A stretch of 64,000 nucleotides of DNA from Eonycteris spelaea (GCA_003508835.1 PUFA01000022.1:4898001-4962000), one strand, 5' to 3'. Positions 22,736-34,010 are shown, counted from the stretch's first letter. Numbers and translations: made by a program. Notes: generated by a model from the letters alone, not told the origin.

Positions 22736-23914
22736 TACTTTTATTGAGAAAACTGGGGGATTTGAATGCTAATTGCTTTATACGTTTTTTGACTCTAAAT
22801 GGTGCCTGTTGTTACACATATACATAGACACACATAGCATATACTTAATCGTATTTTCAGAAAAGAGAGGAGAGTGAAGAAAAAGTGTATCAAATTCCTT
22901 TTTTTTTTTTTTTTTCTGTCTGGTGCTGTACCAAACTGTAGAGTATAGTACTTAAAGAAAATAGTGTAAAAATAAACTGTGCTTAAATATGTCAGTTACC
23001 CAGTGTGAATTTTGCGCAGGTTAGCTGTAAACCAAGATGTAAATTTTATCTCAAAGACTTGTTAGGTAGGAGGAGTTAATAAGAGAGTATATTTTTATAT
23101 TGATCCTTCATTTCTTCAGTATTTATCTTGGGGACATTACCACTACCTTAGAGAAGTCTTCCATCTCCCATGTAGGAATTATGAGTGAAAATTAGCCATT
23201 TTTAGAAACACCTTTACTGCTTTCACTCTCCGTGCTGGATTCTTTTCTCATCTCGTACCTACTTGGACCCCCATTTCAGTGAGCCCCGAGGAGAGCTCTG
23301 TGGCCCCGACACGCGTGGCCCCCTCCTATTGTAAGTGCAGCGTGGAGAAATCGGTCTCCTCGGTTTCGGTCTTAGCTGCAGTTCTTCAGAAGAGATGAGG
23401 CCTGTCATGGGCTGACACGATTGCCCTGTACACCAGCCTGGCTGAGCAAAGGCAGAGTCAAGATGTGGATGCGGCTTTTCAGACTTTTGAGCTTTGACAT
23501 GGTGCCTCACCGTTTGCTTCGCCTGGTTCTGTCGTCATCCTTTCCTGTTCTGTTTTTTTCAGGATGTTGCTATTTTGTCACTCTTCCTCATATTGACCAT
23601 CTCCCGAACCTTAGGCGATTCTGCCAAGGGATTCTCCCATATTCCTCAGTATTCTCCTGAAGATGGCCTTTCAAAGACCATTGAACCTTGGATTTTGTTG
23701 TGGACAAGGCACAGGGGTTGTCCACAGGCACCTCCTCTATCACCCCCTCCCTGACTTTCCCCACTCTTTATGACTTTTATTTTAAATAGAATTAATTATT
23801 ATTAATTATCTGTCTCATTGATTTTGGGGTTATATTACTTTTGTTATACCTAAATGGCTTTATCTCTCCTTTTCTCAACCTACTCTCTTAATCAATTTGG
23901 GAATCTTGCTTTTG
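22736..23914. other. GC-richer block at 23220-23760, unassigned
   Basis: After a T run at 22899-22915, a block with CpGs (GACACGCGTGGCC; TCGGTTTCGGTC) covers 23220-23760. It contains overlapping frames (23259-23510 minus; 23421-23660 and 23494-23754 plus), none with a recognised domain. A splice-acceptor-like TTCTGTTTTTTTCAG ends at 23563 and a donor-like GTAAGTGCAG starts at about 23331. These are isolated signals and not evidence of a gene. Confidence 0.4.
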
Positions 23915-24065
23915 TTCAAATCCCAGTCCTGTTATTTGCCAGATGTGTGAACCTTTAGGAAGATGATCAAGTTTTTCCAGGCCCCAGTTTTCTCATGGAA
24001 AAATGACATAAAACAGTAATACCTACCGGTATCAGTCTGATCCACTCAGGAGATGACTAAACAGT
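23915..24065 (+). mobile_element. MIR SINE, sense
   Basis: CAAATCCCAGTCCTGTTATT, GCCAGATGTGTGAACCTTTA, CCCCAGTTTTCTCATGGAAA and AAACAGTAATACCTACC follow the MIR consensus order (AATCCCAGCTCTGCCACTTACTAGCTGTGTGACCTTGGGC ... CAGTTTCCTCATCTGTAAAATG ... ATAATACCTACC). Confidence 0.8.
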
Positions 24066-24564
24066 AATATAAATGGGACTTTCGATATAGAGAATTATTA
24101 AGCCGTGGTAAAGAGTCTAAGATATAAGACTATAGGGGTCATATAAGGACATGCTCTGTATAGTGCCCTTGGACTAAGAGAGAGTACCCCAAAGAGGACA
24201 CACTTGGAAGAGGTTAGCGCCTCCGTGGAGGTGTGTTCATTTTAGAGGGTGGCAGAATGTTCTGTGTGTGGCCAGGCTGGAGCTGTTCTACAGACCCAAA
24301 TGCAGGCACCCGGTGCTGTGTGTGCAGAGAGGCTGGCCGCTCGAGGAGAAGGCCTTGGAGTCCAGCTGGGGCACAGCCACTCTGAACCTTTGGGTACAGA
24401 GAGGCCCACAGGTCTGTTCGCTGGCACCAGCTGGACCACGCGGACGTATCCTTCACACTTTGGAATCTTTACGAAAACTTAATTGGAAACTCTTTATGCA
24501 TTCATTGTTGGTGTTAACTGTGTCTCCCCTGAACGTCGAGCCAGCATCCATCCCCACTCATTCC
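24066..24564. other. GC-richer unassigned block
   Basis: From about 24180 to 24450 the sequence is GC-rich with several CpGs. Overlapping short frames exist on both strands (24249-24482 and 24268-24627 plus; 24214-24456 minus). None has a recognisable domain, and their presence on both strands reflects the lack of TA-rich stops. Confidence 0.45.
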
Positions 24565-24652
24565 CCTATCTTTAATGCCCAGCAAGATGCCTGGCCAAAA
24601 ATAATCACTGAATTAAAAACTGTTTGACTGACCAGTTGAGTGATCGAATGAG
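24565..24652 (+). mobile_element. L2 LINE 3' end, sense
   Basis: CTATCTTTAATGCCCAGCAA, GATGCCTGGCCAAAAATAA, TCACTGAATTAAAAACTG and GAGTGATCGAATG match the L2 3' end (GTATCCCCAGTGCCCAGCACAGTGCCTGGCACATAGTAGGTGCTCAATAAATG ... TGAATGAATG). A sense-strand tail confirms polarity. Confidence 0.62.
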
Positions 24653-25269
24653 GTTTTTATCTTCATAGCATTTCATACTTCTCAGGAAATAGTCGCTGTT
24701 ATTTTATCCTTTTTTAAAAATAAATATCCTCACAATTCATCTTTTCCACCCATTCCCTCTACCCCTAACTAAAGATTTAGTGTATCACTTTAAAAGGCTC
24801 GTCAAGAAAGGTTTTTCATTTCAAGTCTTAATTTAGAAAAAAAAAATGTAAGAACCATCACACTGTCTTATTCTCTCTCTCCAATTTTTTTCAATAAATG
24901 GTCTTCCCATATCTTTTGTTAGAATAACATGAAGAATTTTTTTTATATTATCATGAATAATATTGCTAACCAAGAACTGATTAATTCAGAAAAATGTGTA
25001 CCATATTTCTTGTCATTTTAGGATAGATATAAAAGAAATGTAATTTTGGAAGACAGAAAAGAAAGTTCTAGTAGCTTCTACCTGTTTTTAATAGCATATT
25101 TTTATTTTCATGAGTTCAAATTGATTTTGTGGTTTTATTTTGCTTAGTTTTTCAGGTAGACAATAGATAACTAACTGAAAAAACATGAGTAAAGTTTTTG
25201 CCACACACAAGTCCTTGGCCAGAATCTTCTTTATTATTTAATTCATATAAGTAGTAGCAAAGAGGCTTA

Positions 25270-25310
25270 TTTTTTCTTTCTTTCTTTCTTTTTTCTTTTT
25301 TTCTTTTTTT
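25270..25310. repeat. (TTTC)n polypyrimidine microsatellite
   Basis: Imperfect TTTC units followed by T runs separated by single C bases, ending TTTTTTTAG at 25312. The complementary strand encodes the chance KKRKKEKRKKERK peptide. Confidence 0.93.
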
Positions 25311-26157
25311 AGTAACAGTCTTGGAATTGACTTGCAGGTTCAGAGATTTCTGTGTAACAAGAAGTAAACATAATTTTTTTTTACCTTTGTTCACAAAACC
25401 TCAACCTGTGACTTTTTCATTTTCACAAAGCATGTTGCCATTCGAACAGTTTTTATTATACCTCTCAAGCGTGTCTTTTTTCCTAAAGTTATTAATCAGT
25501 TGCTTTTTGAGTAAACATTCTCTTAAATCAGTTCTCTCAGCTCTACTTAAGAAGTTCAGAAAATTTATTTTATACACTAAAATCCAAATAAATTCAATAT
25601 AACAGTAATTGCAAATTCCGAAGTAAAGTGAAAATTCTAAAATTGAATTATACTTCAGAAACTGACCAAGAAAAAGGACTGACAAATAATTGGGAGGAAA
25701 AAAAAATTACCGATGCCTTGTGCCTGCTATAAAGTAGAGAAAGTAAACAAATCATTAAGTTGCTATGCTAGAGAAGTGACATGTAAATCCAGGGAGATGG
25801 GATTTTTATCACTATGAAGAGATATTGTTTGAATTTCACCTAGAGTTCTTTCTGCAAAACTGTTCACCATAGACCAGTAATTACCCTTGAGGGCCTTGGG
25901 TGAGAATTGAATTTTCATTCAATAAGGCTGACACTGGGCCTGGAGGGTAAGGATGTCATGCGAGCTGTTTGCAAATTAAATTATGAGGATGAGATAAGGA
26001 TGCTGGGCTTGTCACTGTCAGTTGGATAGGGTGTTACTGAAGCATGTGGATGGATGGTGACAATAACAGCTGTTTCTGGCTTCCTCTTTTTGATTTGTTG
26101 GATTTACTGAATGGACATGAAGGTGTAGAGAAAATGAAAATTTCCGTTTAGGTTTTT

Positions 26158-26173
26158 TGTTGTTGTTGTTGTT
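26158..26173. repeat. (TTG)n trinucleotide repeat
   Basis: Five TTG/GTT units follow a short T run. Short microsatellite. Confidence 0.85.
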
Positions 26174-26616
26174 AGAAACAAAACAATTCGGGCAAATTCA
26201 GCAGCAGGTGTGATCTTAAGTAACATGAATGTATATATTTTGAAGTCATCACTTGATGTATAATCCAAATAATTTTTTTAAAATATTCAATCTTCATATA
26301 ATTTTATGTAATCCAAGAGGTAGAAAATAGCTAATTACTCAGTGACCATATTAATTATGTACAGTTTAATAAAATGAGTGACTCCATTCATATAAGTAGA
26401 CATATAAATATGTGCATTTTGTATGTGCATATAAATTTCACATATTATATATACATATTCTTTGGAAAAAGTATGCAGTAGAACTGAAAATTGTTTTTTT
26501 TCTGCTCTCAACTGACATAAAAATACAAATCAGTTATTTGTCTCACAGTACATTCATGTCAGGGAGGAGAAAGAAAGTTTCCTCTGCTCTTCTAAGCTCT
26601 TCCAACTAGTCAAAAT

Positions 26617-27030
26617 GAGACAGATTAACAAGAAAAATAATTTAATTTCATATGTATATATGGGAGCCCCGCATACATGAGAGAGTCAGAGATCCCCACA
26701 CAGATGAGAGATTCAGAGACATACATGTAAGATTAGGCTCGTGTGACATCCTGAGACGAGGAATGAGCTATGGCATCCTGGGGCTTCACAGGCGACAAAG
26801 GCCATTCACAGGACAATAAGAAGAACAGATGCTCAGTAATTAGAAGCTTACCTTGACCTGTTTCTGGTGATAACTCTTATGAGCAAGGCCCCAATTTGAA
26901 CTCTTTAAGGGAGAGGTAAAGTTTCTTTTGAATCCGCAGGGTCTCTACTGCTTTCTGTTCAAAATAATTCACATGCCAAAATAGCACGTGTTAGGAAAGC
27001 CTGTTCTGAACCTCTTCATTAGCAAGTATA
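26617..27030 (-). mobile_element. Candidate LTR, antisense, family not assigned
   Basis: The stretch begins TGAGACAGATTAACAAGAAA, followed by AATAATTTAATTTCATATG and GGGAGCCCCGCATACATGAG. The start resembles the 3' end of several ERV-derived mammalian LTRs read in reverse. It contains repeated GAGAGAGTCAGAG / GAGAGATTCAGAG phrases (26678-26720). No internal region adjoins it. It could instead be another old repeat. Confidence 0.4.
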
Positions 27031-29089
27031 ATGTTTATAGAAGCAGCTATCTAATAGCAGACTAAAGAAGATATTCACTGATGTGACCATTTATAGCCTG
27101 AGTCAGAAAATTCATTGCTAGTGGCATTATTTTTTGATGTGAGTTAAATAGCAGGTAGAAAATTCTGAACCCTGTACAAAAGTCATATTATATCTCCTTT
27201 CCAGGTAAATAATTTTATAGACTGTTTAAGGAGGTGACACAATTTATGGGCCTACTGATATATATATATAGACCTGACAAAGTGCATTAAGATTTGAATG
27301 TGACACATTTTAATGCATTTGTTAGGGTGATTAGACTGTAAATCTGAATTTTTTTCTTCTAACGGTCTTGTATGAAAGAATGAAGTAAATATGAGCCATA
27401 AATGGTCTAAATGTAATGTCTTTTGAATAAAGAGTGAGTGCAGTCAGAAAAGATCCTCCTCACTGTTATCTACCCACCTGTCTGCAGGTGAACCCAGATG
27501 CCCTGTCCACCTCTCCTTTGTGACGCATGACTCTAGATTCATGCGTGATACCAACCTCACTGTTAGCACACTTAATCCCATCTCCTTCCTACAGATCCAA
27601 GGCTGTCACTCTTGTCATTCTTCCTTTCTTCTTCTGTGCCCTCCAGTTCTCCTTTTGACTGAAGTATTCAGTCTGCTCACCTGTAGCTTTTACTTCTTCT
27701 ACATCGCGAACAAAAACAAAGCTGACACACCAAACAACACAAACAACAATAAAACGCACCTCTCTTAACCAACACAGTTTTTCTTCTAACTTCTGCCCCT
27801 CCCCCCTTTTTTGCTTCTTGTTTTAAAGCAAAAGCTCTTAAGAACATTATGTTTACTCCCTCTTATCCAGATTTTTGAAACTCATTCCCATCTGATCGTC
27901 ATTCACTGGGATCCCGATAAATGTTTGAAAACCAGCCTTTCTGGAGAACAAAACACTGATGTGAACCATGTGTTGATGTTCACGGTGTAAATACATACAC
28001 ACTACTGCTAGAATTGATTTCAAATGATCGGGACCGATTGCAAGCTATTCAATGTGATGTTTCAAAAAGATGTTTTCAATTGGTGCCCTCAAGGTTTTCC
28101 GTTTGTTTTTTTAAATTAATATTATTATATTTCTTACTTAATAAACATACTAATAATGTTTTTTTATTATACTTTGATGCCCATATTTAAGCCCGTATTT
28201 GTGCTTTATGCTTATTAGTTCAATGCCTATTTTTGTACGCTGACAGTATGACAGATACTTAGCCATGCATAAAGAATGCTTATAATTAAAATCAAATAAA
28301 ATTTAGTTACCTATTATATTTAGATTGAAACTTTGCATTTAAATTTGAAAATTCCATATCAGTAGAGCAGAGAATTCTATTAAAATAATCTATAAGAAAC
28401 ATTAAAATTTGAACCAAAAGAGTGAAATATGTACACTCACAGTATACGATGTGAAATAAAATGGTAAGAACCCAGCCATACAGAAAAACAGCTTACACTA
28501 AGAATTTGGGATTTTATTGCCATTGAAACGTTTCATTTTACAATCTGAATATCAGAGAAAAGAAAAAAAAAATCTAAAAGAAAGTTAATGCTCGGAAGAA
28601 TCACTAAGCGAACACTGCCTCAGCAAATTAAACTTTGTCCAGTAGCACAATAGCTTTCTATTCATTTATCATTTCATACTAATTTTACAAATTAACCTGG
28701 GGTACTGCGGAATATGGATTATCTCAATTATAGAAATGTGATTTCCATTATCATTCCATTATTATTTCATTCTACTTATATCTATGTTAATAAGTCTCAA
28801 GAATAGCTTTGCCTCATAATTCACTGCTAGAAATTTCTCTACCGAGAGTCCACTTGTTAAGCATAGTTATCAAAAATTCACATTTGTCATTATATATAAA
28901 TAGAATTTCAAACACCGAAATTGTTATCATCCCAAATCGAGAGGCTAGATGTTAAAAAATAATAATAATAGAATGATTAAATGTGAGACGTGTCACCATA
29001 AACTTTTAATATCCCCACATGCTCCAGGGAGGCACCTGGGAGAAGTGTCTAGTGTGGGGACTTGTAACTTGAAACACTCCGGGACTAAC
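27031..29089. other. Mostly AT-rich, nothing assigned
   Basis: 27450-27760 is pyrimidine-rich with an 82-codon frame (27520-27768) that shows no domain. The rest is AT-rich, with (TA) at 27260-27270, an (AAT) tract at 28960-28971 and an A run at 28561-28572. No gene or repeat family is recognised. Confidence 0.55.
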
Positions 29090-29240
29090 CATTCCTCTGA
29101 AGCCATATAAACTTCTCAAACCTCACTTACCTTATGTGTACATTGAGAACAATAGTAGAATTTACTTTATAGGATTTTTATAAGGAATAAATGATAAAAA
29201 TTTTTGTAAAATATTTACCTGAGTTCTATTTCACACTATA
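29090..29240 (+). mobile_element. MIR SINE, 3' half, sense
   Basis: CTCACTTACCTTATGTGTAC, ATTGAGAACAATAGTAGAAT, TTACTTTATAGGATTTTTAT, AAGGAATAAATGATAAAAAT and TGTAAAATATTTACCTGAG follow the MIR 3' half (CTCAGTTTCCTTATCTGTAAAATGAGAACAATAGTACCTACTTTATAGGGTTGTTGTGAGGATTAAATGAG). Confidence 0.7.
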
Positions 29241-30119
29241 TATTTAACAAAGACTTGGGGGCGGGGGGGCGGAATCCAAAATGAAAAATTATATGCTTCT
29301 GGAGCCTGACTATTATTATTTTTAATGGTAGTACACATTTCCCAGCTGAAAATCCCAATCCTTTTAGTTTCTTCTTATAGCCTCAACTTCCAGATAAAAT
29401 GAGTTTTTATTCTCTTCTAAATTATTCTCATTATCTCACATGCTAACTGATAGTTTCAGCTGTCAACAATATTGAGGATCAATTTCTTAGTCTAACACTG
29501 AAGTTACCAAACTAACATTTAGCTTTTTCTGATATTTTCCTCATTAGTGCGGCCTGCCATTCAAACTGTAGCATTCACTATTACCAAAACATGGAGGATG
29601 CTTGTCCAAGCTTTTGCCTTTACACAAGTTGTGTTATTTCTTGGAAATTACTTACCTTCCCTATTTACCTGTGTGCATTAGTATTCCTCCCCCAAAATCC
29701 TCGCTGACACCCTCACCCACACACAATCTACTAAATCTTATATTTTACATTTTGCTTGCAATTATCATGTGGCTCTCCTTGCATCATAGTAATTTGTTTC
29801 TATTTAAATCTAAATATTGGATTACCATTTTCTTGAAAAACAGTTCCAAGTCTTACTAATATTTTTTTTTTATGCATTGCAAATCAGGAAGATGTAGAAA
29901 CCACGGTTAACTGAGAATATTTTCTAATCTGAACACAGAACATGTATTCTTTTTTTTTCTATACACACGCTGAAACCAATTAAATAAAGAGACACAAAAT
30001 TTAGAAACTCATTCATGCTCTTCCAAGATAGTTATTGTTGTATGTTAATATATTACGGAACTAGAAAGGAAAATGATTTGTACAAATAATGAAAGAGAAA
30101 AGGTGCTGGAGCTCAAAAA
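29241..30119. other. AT-rich sequence with one G-rich run
   Basis: 29257-29272 is a G run broken by single C bases (GGGGGCGGGGGGGCGG). An 85-codon frame (29602-29859) has no domain. No repeat family is recognised. Confidence 0.55.
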
Positions 30120-30393
30120 CAAGATAACATTTTCGGGGACTAGAAATGCAGTGTCGAGTGACAAGCCTGTGGCATCTTAGCATGGCAGCAGGCAGAGATG
30201 ACTTGCAGCTTTCTCTTATAAGTGGTATGGAACACACACAGTCCAGACACGAATCTGGGCATAAGGTTTGTTCTCACTACCTCATTCCCAGAAGATGGGC
30301 TTGGAAAGTCACAGCCAAGCGAGGCTGCGCTTTATGCAAATGCCTGCCTAAGGGTTTGGTTCAGGGCAGACACAGCTTGGGAACAAGAGCTGA

Positions 30394-30408
30394 GGGGGCG
30401 GGGGGGGG
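30394..30408. repeat. G-rich run
   Basis: GGGGGC followed by nine G bases. It could contribute to a G-quadruplex or be a simple slippage-prone tract. Confidence 0.85.
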
Positions 30409-30733
30409 ACCCATCGCCTGCATACTTGCTGGGAAGGCCCCTGTGTATGAGGTCAGGTTTGCTTCTCTACACTGAGAACCCTGCACGAATCCTATTAGTG
30501 GAATTCAGGAGCTTCCTCTCTCCACAGGACCAAGTACAATTGGGCCTGAAATGCACTGGGTGCAGGGGGAAGGAAGGGAAGGGCAGGCGTGGAGACAGGG
30601 AGACTTGGCAGGGAAGATGTTCTTCCCTTGGCATCTAAAGGTCGAAGTCAGTGCAGACAAGTGTGGCCTCTTCCTCTATGTACTGCCAAATATCTGGCAA
30701 GCGCCTGGGCATGGAACTCCTTTCTTTCTGCCC

Positions 30734-30761
30734 TGTGTGTGTGTGTGTGTGTGTGTGTGTG
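30734..30761. repeat. (TG)14 microsatellite
   Basis: A pure 28-base TG run inside the GC-richer block. Short and probably polymorphic. Confidence 0.96.
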
Positions 30762-31060
30762 GTTAGCCAGCCGTGGAGAGCAGCTCGGCGACAGTAGGCA
30801 GGGGTCGGCGTTCACTGCTGCATTTGAGCATCCACTCTGTTACCGCTCGGCCAAACCGACCTCTAACACCTTGGCTCACCCAAAGCTCTGTGTAGAATAG
30901 CAAGGTCCTGTTACTGGCACCTTTTATTTCAACTCTGGACACCCCGTAACCAGAGCAACATTGCTTCCAGCTGTGATGATGGTACGCATTGTCTCCAGTG
31001 CATCTCTTCCTTTTCCTGCCCGGAGGAGAAGAAGCAACAACTAAATCACCATTCACGGGT

Positions 31061-31459
31061 TGGTTCCGATTTTACTTATTGTTTAGCTTCATTAACAGAT
31101 AGGATGTTGAGAGACCCTTACTCTTATCTAGCCCACTACTTGGATGAGAGCATTTGCTACCTAGTCATAGGGCATAGAACAGGATCTGAGAATGTGTGCC
31201 AATGTATATATTCATACGTATGTGTTAAAATATATTTTATATATATATATATTAAATACAAGCCATAAGCTTTTCTGTATAGGAAAAAAAGTCTTGTTTA
31301 TATATCAAAATTATTAATTTATTTTTCTAATTTCATAAAAGATGTGAGGATAGACCTACATGAAGGATATTACTTCAGTTCAATGAAGAACATAAAGGCG
31401 AATTAAAATGAGTAGGAAAAAAATATCACCTTATAAATATTTTACTTTTTCCAAACTTA
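31061..31459. other. AT-rich sequence with (TA)n
   Basis: No repeat family recognised. An alternating TA tract lies at about 31229-31251. Confidence 0.6.
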
Positions 31460-31560
31460 ATCATTTATTTTAATGCAATTTTAATCAAAATCTCAACAGG
31501 ATTCTGTACTAGAACTTGACCTATGTGTTCTGAGGTTCACATGGAGTAATGAATTTGTGA
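31460..31560 (+). mobile_element. L1M ORF2 fragment (reverse-transcriptase region), sense
   Basis: TTTAATGCAATTTTAATCAA, AATCTCAACAGGATTCTGTA, CTAGAACTTGACCTATGTG, TTCTGAGGTTCACATGGAG resemble old L1 ORF2 (ATTGCAATTCCAATCAAAATCCCAACAGGATTTT ... GAACTTGACAAGCTGATTCTAAAATTTATATGGA). Only about 100 bases are recognisable. The remainder up to 31900 may be a more decayed continuation. Confidence 0.62.
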
Positions 31561-32076
31561 GCATTGACACTTCTGGGCCCTGCGGAATTGACCTAGTTAC
31601 CCGCATCTCAGTGAGCACAAAGAAGGGTATGAATTTCAGGAAATGAAAAAAAGATTATTTGAAATTTATGCTTTCCTAAAAATAGTGACCATTATCTGAT
31701 TCCAAAGGTAAGAATGGATACTTCTGTAGGCAAGTGACAAACTTCAATCTCCGATTTGATATTACCTGTCAAAGAATCCATTATCCACACTTCCATAGAC
31801 AACCCTCTCGCGTGGGTGAGTGTATTGCTTCCTGAAAGCCATCCTTTTAATAGAGTTTAGTTATATGGAAAACACAGTATATTATGACACAACCCAGTTA
31901 ACGTAGGTTAGGCAGACAGCAGCGTTTTCATCCTTAACTCATTTTATTTATGTAATTTATCCCCATTGTATAGAAATCTAAACTTCCCAATGCCAAATTT
32001 CTGCTTTGCTATTCATAGGAGAATGAAAAGAGCATTCAGCTACAAGCTGAAGGTGTCACATTTGGGGTAAAAATAA

Positions 32077-32114
<38 letters not shown>

Positions 32115-33279
32115 ATGTGCATGTTGTGTGGTCACTTGCTTCATGATGTTAAAATTAATTATATAATGGTAATATAGATTAGGAAAGAGATCTGTCAACT
32201 AATAGAGTGATTTGCAGAAGCTTAAGCAAGCGTGTAATTAGTGTATGAACACATTTACACGTAGTATACACCTAAACATAGCATAATTTAATTTCATGAA
32301 AAACCGAATGTATATGTAAAGAGGAATGCAATTATTACACTAATTCAACCACTGGTAAATAAATTCATATTTATTAAATGTAAAAATAATTTATATTAGA
32401 GGAAACATTGGTGTATATCCACATATTCTATCCAATTTACAAATTATAGTAGGAATACTGAAAGATGTAGCTATGTAAAATATAAACTATTCTATAAAAT
32501 ACACTGTTTTTCTTAAAGATTCACCCTGCATAATTAATGATTACATTAGCTCGGTCGCTTCAGAACCTCACATCACCTCCCTGCCTAAGAATGTAGATAT
32601 TCATATCATGCATGGCAGTATAAATAAAGAAAAGGTAAACCTAGCAATACCACAATTTGAAAAATGGATATACTAAAAAAAAAATAATTAAAAAAATAGT
32701 GATTACTTGAGGAAATATGGAATGCCAGATAATGACAATCCCTATTGCTAACGAGTGAAACAAAGTCCAAATCAAGCTCCAGTTTTCATGTTTAAGACAC
32801 AAACAACATTAGAACAAATCAGTCAATACTGTTTTAGACTGCTGCACGTCTATTAATATTGCCATTTGACAATATTAATGAAAGTGGGACACGAACCTAG
32901 CTACCGCATAGTAGGATGCTGTAACATTGGAGTGTTATATGCTCTAGGTCTCAACCGATGTAGCTCAAAAAATGTGCCACGTTCTAGCCCTTCGTATAAC
33001 AATCAGTTCCACCTGCTGAGAGCTATGTTTTATGAGTCTCCCAATTTATCATTTGCTCTCTTGTACATACCAAACATGTTTTTATCATCAAAACTCTGAA
33101 GGAGCAGAGTCAGTCAGTAAATCACTTAAAGGTCAAGAAACTTTCTCATACCTAATTCTGATGCCACTGACTTAGCTTAAAATCAGGTCCCATAAGATGT
33201 AAATAATACTGGGAACATTCTGTTCAATCAAAATTTTTGTAAAGAGAAACCATGATTTAATTAATTATTGTTCTGCTTG
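31561..33279. other. Mostly AT-rich, nothing further assigned
   Basis: The L1 similarity fades after 31560. A 77-codon frame (32866-33099) lacks any recognisable domain. A-runs occur near 32675-32695. No RNA gene is recognised. Confidence 0.5.
32080..32112. repeat. (TG)16 microsatellite
   Basis: A pure 33-base TG run followed by ACATGTGCATGTTGTG, a degenerate continuation. Confidence 0.96.
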
Positions 33280-33405
33280 TTCCAATAAGTACATGATCTT
33301 TAGTAAGTCACTTAATTTTTTAGAAGCCTATTTTATCATGGATGTAATAATGCTATTTACCTTATTGGGTTATTGTGAAGATTAAACTGGATAACATCAA
33401 TTCAG
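33280..33405 (+). mobile_element. MIR SINE, 3' half, sense
   Basis: TGATCTTTAGTAAGTCACTT, AATTTTTTAGAAGCCTATTT, TATCATGGATGTAATAATGC, TATTTACCTTATTGGGTTAT and TGTGAAGATTAAACTGGATA follow the MIR order (GACCTTGGGCAAGTCACTTAACC ... CTGTAAAATGGGGATAATAATACCTACCTCATAGGGTTGTTGTGAGGATTAAATGAG). Confidence 0.8.
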
Positions 33406-33672
33406 GTGGATCTGTATGAAAAATATTCACGAATGGTCTCTATTAATTATTTAGTTGTATTTCTAAGAGAAAGTATGATGATTAAGGTTATCTAAAATAG
33501 TTTATGTTTGATGCACAAAGGTAACAAAGGAAAATGTGGATATAATTGAGCAGGGGGGATTCAAATGTAGACTGACTTTTAAGGCAGCAGTGTTAGGACA
33601 TGTGAAAAAAGTTTTGAACATAAACCTTGGACATTAGAGGAAACATGAAGCAGACTTGATAGTGAATTCAAA

Positions 33673-33674
<2 letters not shown>
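33406..33674. other. Unassigned sequence
   Basis: No repeat or gene recognised between the MIR and the T run. Confidence 0.6.

Positions 33675-33715
<41 letters not shown>
33675..33715. repeat. Run of 41 T bases
   Basis: An uninterrupted T41. This may be the antisense poly-A tail of a retroposed sequence lying to its right or a mononucleotide expansion. The length implies recent origin or expansion, since long tails decay quickly. Confidence 0.97.
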
Positions 33716-33719
<4 letters not shown>

Positions 33720-34010
33720 AAGAAAAGCAAATAGGAACATGTAAAACAGTGCCCCTATGGTTGGTAGGACTCACAATCCTACTCTGGTATTTCATTTCGT
33801 GCATTCTATACCTGGTAATCAGAACCAACAACACCCACGTTACAAGCAGTTGGGGGGGGGGTGCGGGTGGAGTGGGGATGAAGAGGGACCAGCAATGGCC
33901 TCGGTGTCCCTTCCTAGATGTGCCTGAGCTTCCCCCTAGTGACATGATCACATTTGCTGCAAAGGGGGGTTGCAGAATGTATTTTTTTTTTAAATACTAA
34001 GGGAGTCATA
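33716..34010 (-). other. Possible retroposed sequence attached to the T run
   Basis: Read on the minus strand, this roughly 300-base stretch ends in TTTTCTTAATT followed by the A41 tail. The sequence is more GC-rich than the flanks and shows no match to a known SINE. AATTAA near the tail is a weak polyadenylation-like signal. A target-site duplication was not found. It may be a 3' UTR retrocopy, an unfamiliar SINE or coincidence. The opposed 77- and 83-codon frames carry no recognised domain. Confidence 0.3.
33852..33887 (+). repeat. G-rich tract with G-quadruplex potential
   Basis: Four or more G runs (G10, GGG, GGGG and GGG) separated by loops of 3 to 7 bases. This fits the usual G-quadruplex rule on the plus strand. 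Formation is inferred. Confidence 0.7.

Larger units (their letters stand above)
24653..26616. other. AT-rich, then a mixed stretch that may be unique sequence
   Basis: 24650-25690 is AT-rich with chance frames at 25321-25602 and 25401-25685. From about 25700 to 26110 the base composition is more even and no repeat is recognisable (see findings). From 26180 it is AT-rich again. Confidence 0.5.
30120..31060. other. GC-richer block with overlapping chance frames, unassigned
   Basis: This 940-base block is much more GC-rich than its surroundings and has about 20 CpGs. Frames open in several registers: 30146-30475, 30222-30638 (138 codons), 30589-30900 and, on the minus strand, 30763-31056. Two pass through the TG repeat, giving a run of alternating C and V. 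None has a recognisable domain. It could be a regulatory element, an old unrecognised LTR or unique sequence. Confidence 0.4.

Noticed and set aside
23331..23754. Possible exon with acceptor ending at 23563
   Set aside because: Single splice-like sites occur by chance, the frame has no domain, and no partner exon is visible. Kept only as a low-weight observation.
24268..24627. 119-codon frame in a GC-rich patch
   Set aside because: Other frames overlap it in two registers and on the opposite strand, and it ends inside an L2 tail. This is typical of chance openness in GC-rich DNA.
30222..30638. 138-codon frame
   Set aside because: No domain recognised, unlike any protein I know, and adjacent registers are equally open.
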